Positions 6,438 to 6,778 of a DNA stretch of 6,778 bases are shown here, piece after piece. The position numbers and the translations under genes are program-made. How positions within the stretch are numbered: the first letter of the stretch is position 1; each line of letters starts with the position of its first letter. Source of the DNA: an uncultured Clostridia bacterium (GTDB lineage Bacteria > Bacillota > Clostridia > Oscillospirales > Acutalibacteraceae); NCBI GenBank assembly GCA_947168785.1, contig CAMVNL010000126.1, forward strand, positions 1 through 6,778. Reading direction: 5' to 3'. Under the pieces are notes generated by a model. It did no database searches. It saw nothing but the letters and a program-made list of their open reading frames with translations, and was not told the DNA's origin.

Positions 6438-6466
6438 ATCATACGGCGCGGGTCCGTAAAAATCAA
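6438..6466 (-). promoter_or_regulatory. Sigma-A-type promoter of the glycoside-hydrolase-like gene
   Basis: On the minus strand TTGATT (6466-6461), 17 bases, then TATGAT (6443-6438). Transcription would start near 6431 and give a leader of about 95 bases before the ATG at 6336, longer than for the other genes here. An overlapping TTGACT just upstream is closer to the -35 consensus but its spacer would be 22 bases. Confidence 0.7.
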
Positions 6467-6534
6467 GTCAAAAATGCCGTTTTTTGGGGGTTCATCACGG
6501 ATCATTGTGGGATCAAGATAAGAAATCGTTTTTT

Positions 6535-6632
6535 TGCGGCGTTCGGCAGTCAGCCGCAGGGATGCTGCGTCTGTCGGATGGCCCGTCAGACGATATTACG
6601 GTATCCCGCCAAAACCGTGATAATCTTTTTTT
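6535..6632 (+). ncRNA. Putative structured RNA: three consecutive hairpins ending in a T-run
   Basis: Three stems follow each other on the plus strand. TGCGGC (6535-6540) pairs with GCCGCA (6553-6558). CGTCTGTCGG (6568-6577) pairs with CCGTCAGACG (6583-6592), nine pairs with one T-T mismatch and an ATGGC loop. TATTACGG (6594-6601) pairs with CCGTGATA (6615-6622), including one G-T pair. Seven Ts follow at 6626-6632. The arrangement suits a short terminated RNA, or a leader with an attenuator for a gene beyond the right edge. No clear plus-strand promoter was found in 6467-6534, and the family is not recognised, so the RNA call is tentative. Confidence 0.4.
6594..6632 (+). terminator. Intrinsic terminator-like hairpin with T7 tail
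   Basis: An eight-pair stem (6594-6601 with 6615-6622, one G-T pair) closes a 13-base loop and is followed after three bases by seven Ts. The stem is modest and half AT, so strength is uncertain. Only the plus orientation has the T-run. No plus-strand gene lies to its left in the window, so it must end a short RNA or be a leader attenuator. Confidence 0.5.
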
Positions 6633-6668
6633 GTCAGTTCTCCCCGCAGCGGAAGGTCTTGGCGCGGC

Positions 6669-6707
6669 GGTGGAGCAGCGGCAGCGGGTCGCACTTACTG
6701 CTCCACC
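6669..6707. repeat. Perfect 10-bp inverted repeat
   Basis: GGTGGAGCAG (6669-6678) and its exact complement CTGCTCCACC (6698-6707) flank a 19-base loop that is itself GC-rich. No T-run follows on either strand, so it is a stable stem rather than a plain terminator. It lies 36 bases past the T-run of the preceding hairpin cluster and may belong to the same structured element. Confidence 0.6.
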
Positions 6708-6744
6708 AATTTAATCGTGAATCATTTATGCGCCGGATAAACGT

Positions 6745-6772
6745 CGCAAGACAAGGAAGAAACCGCAAGACA
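6745..6772 (+). repeat. 9-base direct repeat near the right edge
   Basis: CGCAAGACA occurs at 6745-6753 and 6764-6772, a 19-base period, with purine-rich AGGAAGAAAC between. The second copy is 6 bases from the window end, so further copies cannot be seen. Confidence 0.5.
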
Positions 6773-6778
6773 GGCTGT

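Larger units (their letters stand above)
6467..6778. other. Non-coding stretch without a convincing gene
   Basis: These 312 bases are more mixed in composition than the genes, with several A- and T-runs. A plus-strand frame of 76 codons (6484-6714) is open but has no ribosome site or recognisable domain and runs across the hairpins described separately. On the minus strand no frame enters from the right edge with gene-like content. The stretch holds several inverted repeats and one direct repeat and looks like structured non-coding DNA or RNA. Confidence 0.6.

Noticed and set aside
4969..6459. Two plus-strand frames (4969-5718 and 5767-6459) opposite the glycoside-hydrolase-like gene
   Set aside because: Both are antisense shadows without ribosome sites; the second also crosses that gene's promoter.
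6484..6714. 76-codon plus-strand frame in the right-hand non-coding stretch
   Set aside because: No ribosome site, no recognisable domain, and it reads through three hairpins and a T-run. It is kept only as a non-coding structured region.
6745..6772. Possible start of a CRISPR array from the repeated CGCAAGACA
   Set aside because: Repeats are only 9 bases with a 10-base gap and two copies, far too short for a CRISPR repeat-spacer unit.

Overview
The window reads as chromosome of a GC-rich, Gram-positive gut-type anaerobe, most likely a member of the Clostridia (Oscillospiraceae/Ruminococcaceae-like). The grounds are strong AGGAG ribosome sites, sigma-A-like promoters with 17-base spacers, a zinc-ribbon/Pro-Gln-Tyr-Gly/membrane protein, and a secreted CotH protein ending in an InlB-type repeat and a dockerin-like calcium-binding pair. 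The taxonomic call is inference; no rRNA or housekeeping marker is present.

Layout, left to right. Positions 1-818 (minus) hold the N-terminal half of an M32 metallocarboxypeptidase (carboxypeptidase Taq family), cut by the window edge just after its HEGGH zinc motif. A 146-base divergent intergenic region carries two clear back-to-back promoters. Reading right from it are three co-directional genes: a zinc-ribbon single-pass membrane protein (965-1873), a small secreted protein of unknown function (1977-2501), and a 729-residue secreted CotH-kinase-fold protein with C-terminal InlB-type and dockerin-like modules (2595-4784). No convincing terminator separates them, so they may form an operon driven mainly by the promoter at 899-927. 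After four 7-base repeats, a perfect 30-base palindrome (4931-4960) serves as a two-way terminator towards the convergent gene at 4996-6336 (minus), an exported TIM-barrel glycoside-hydrolase-like protein with its own promoter at 6438-6466.

The rightmost roughly 310 bases (6467-6778) hold no convincing gene. They contain three adjacent hairpins on the plus strand, the last followed by seven Ts, then a 10-bp inverted repeat and a 9-base direct repeat. This looks like a small structured RNA or the leader/attenuator of a gene beyond the right edge, and it is the least explained part of the window.

The common theme is cell-surface and extracellular work: a putative surface kinase with protein-docking modules, a membrane protein with a Ser/Thr-rich outer linker, an orphan secreted protein and a likely carbohydrate-active protein. 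The M32 peptidase is expected to be cytoplasmic and is probably an unrelated neighbour. Several very long open frames lie antisense to the real genes, including one of 951 codons; they are by-products of high third-position GC.
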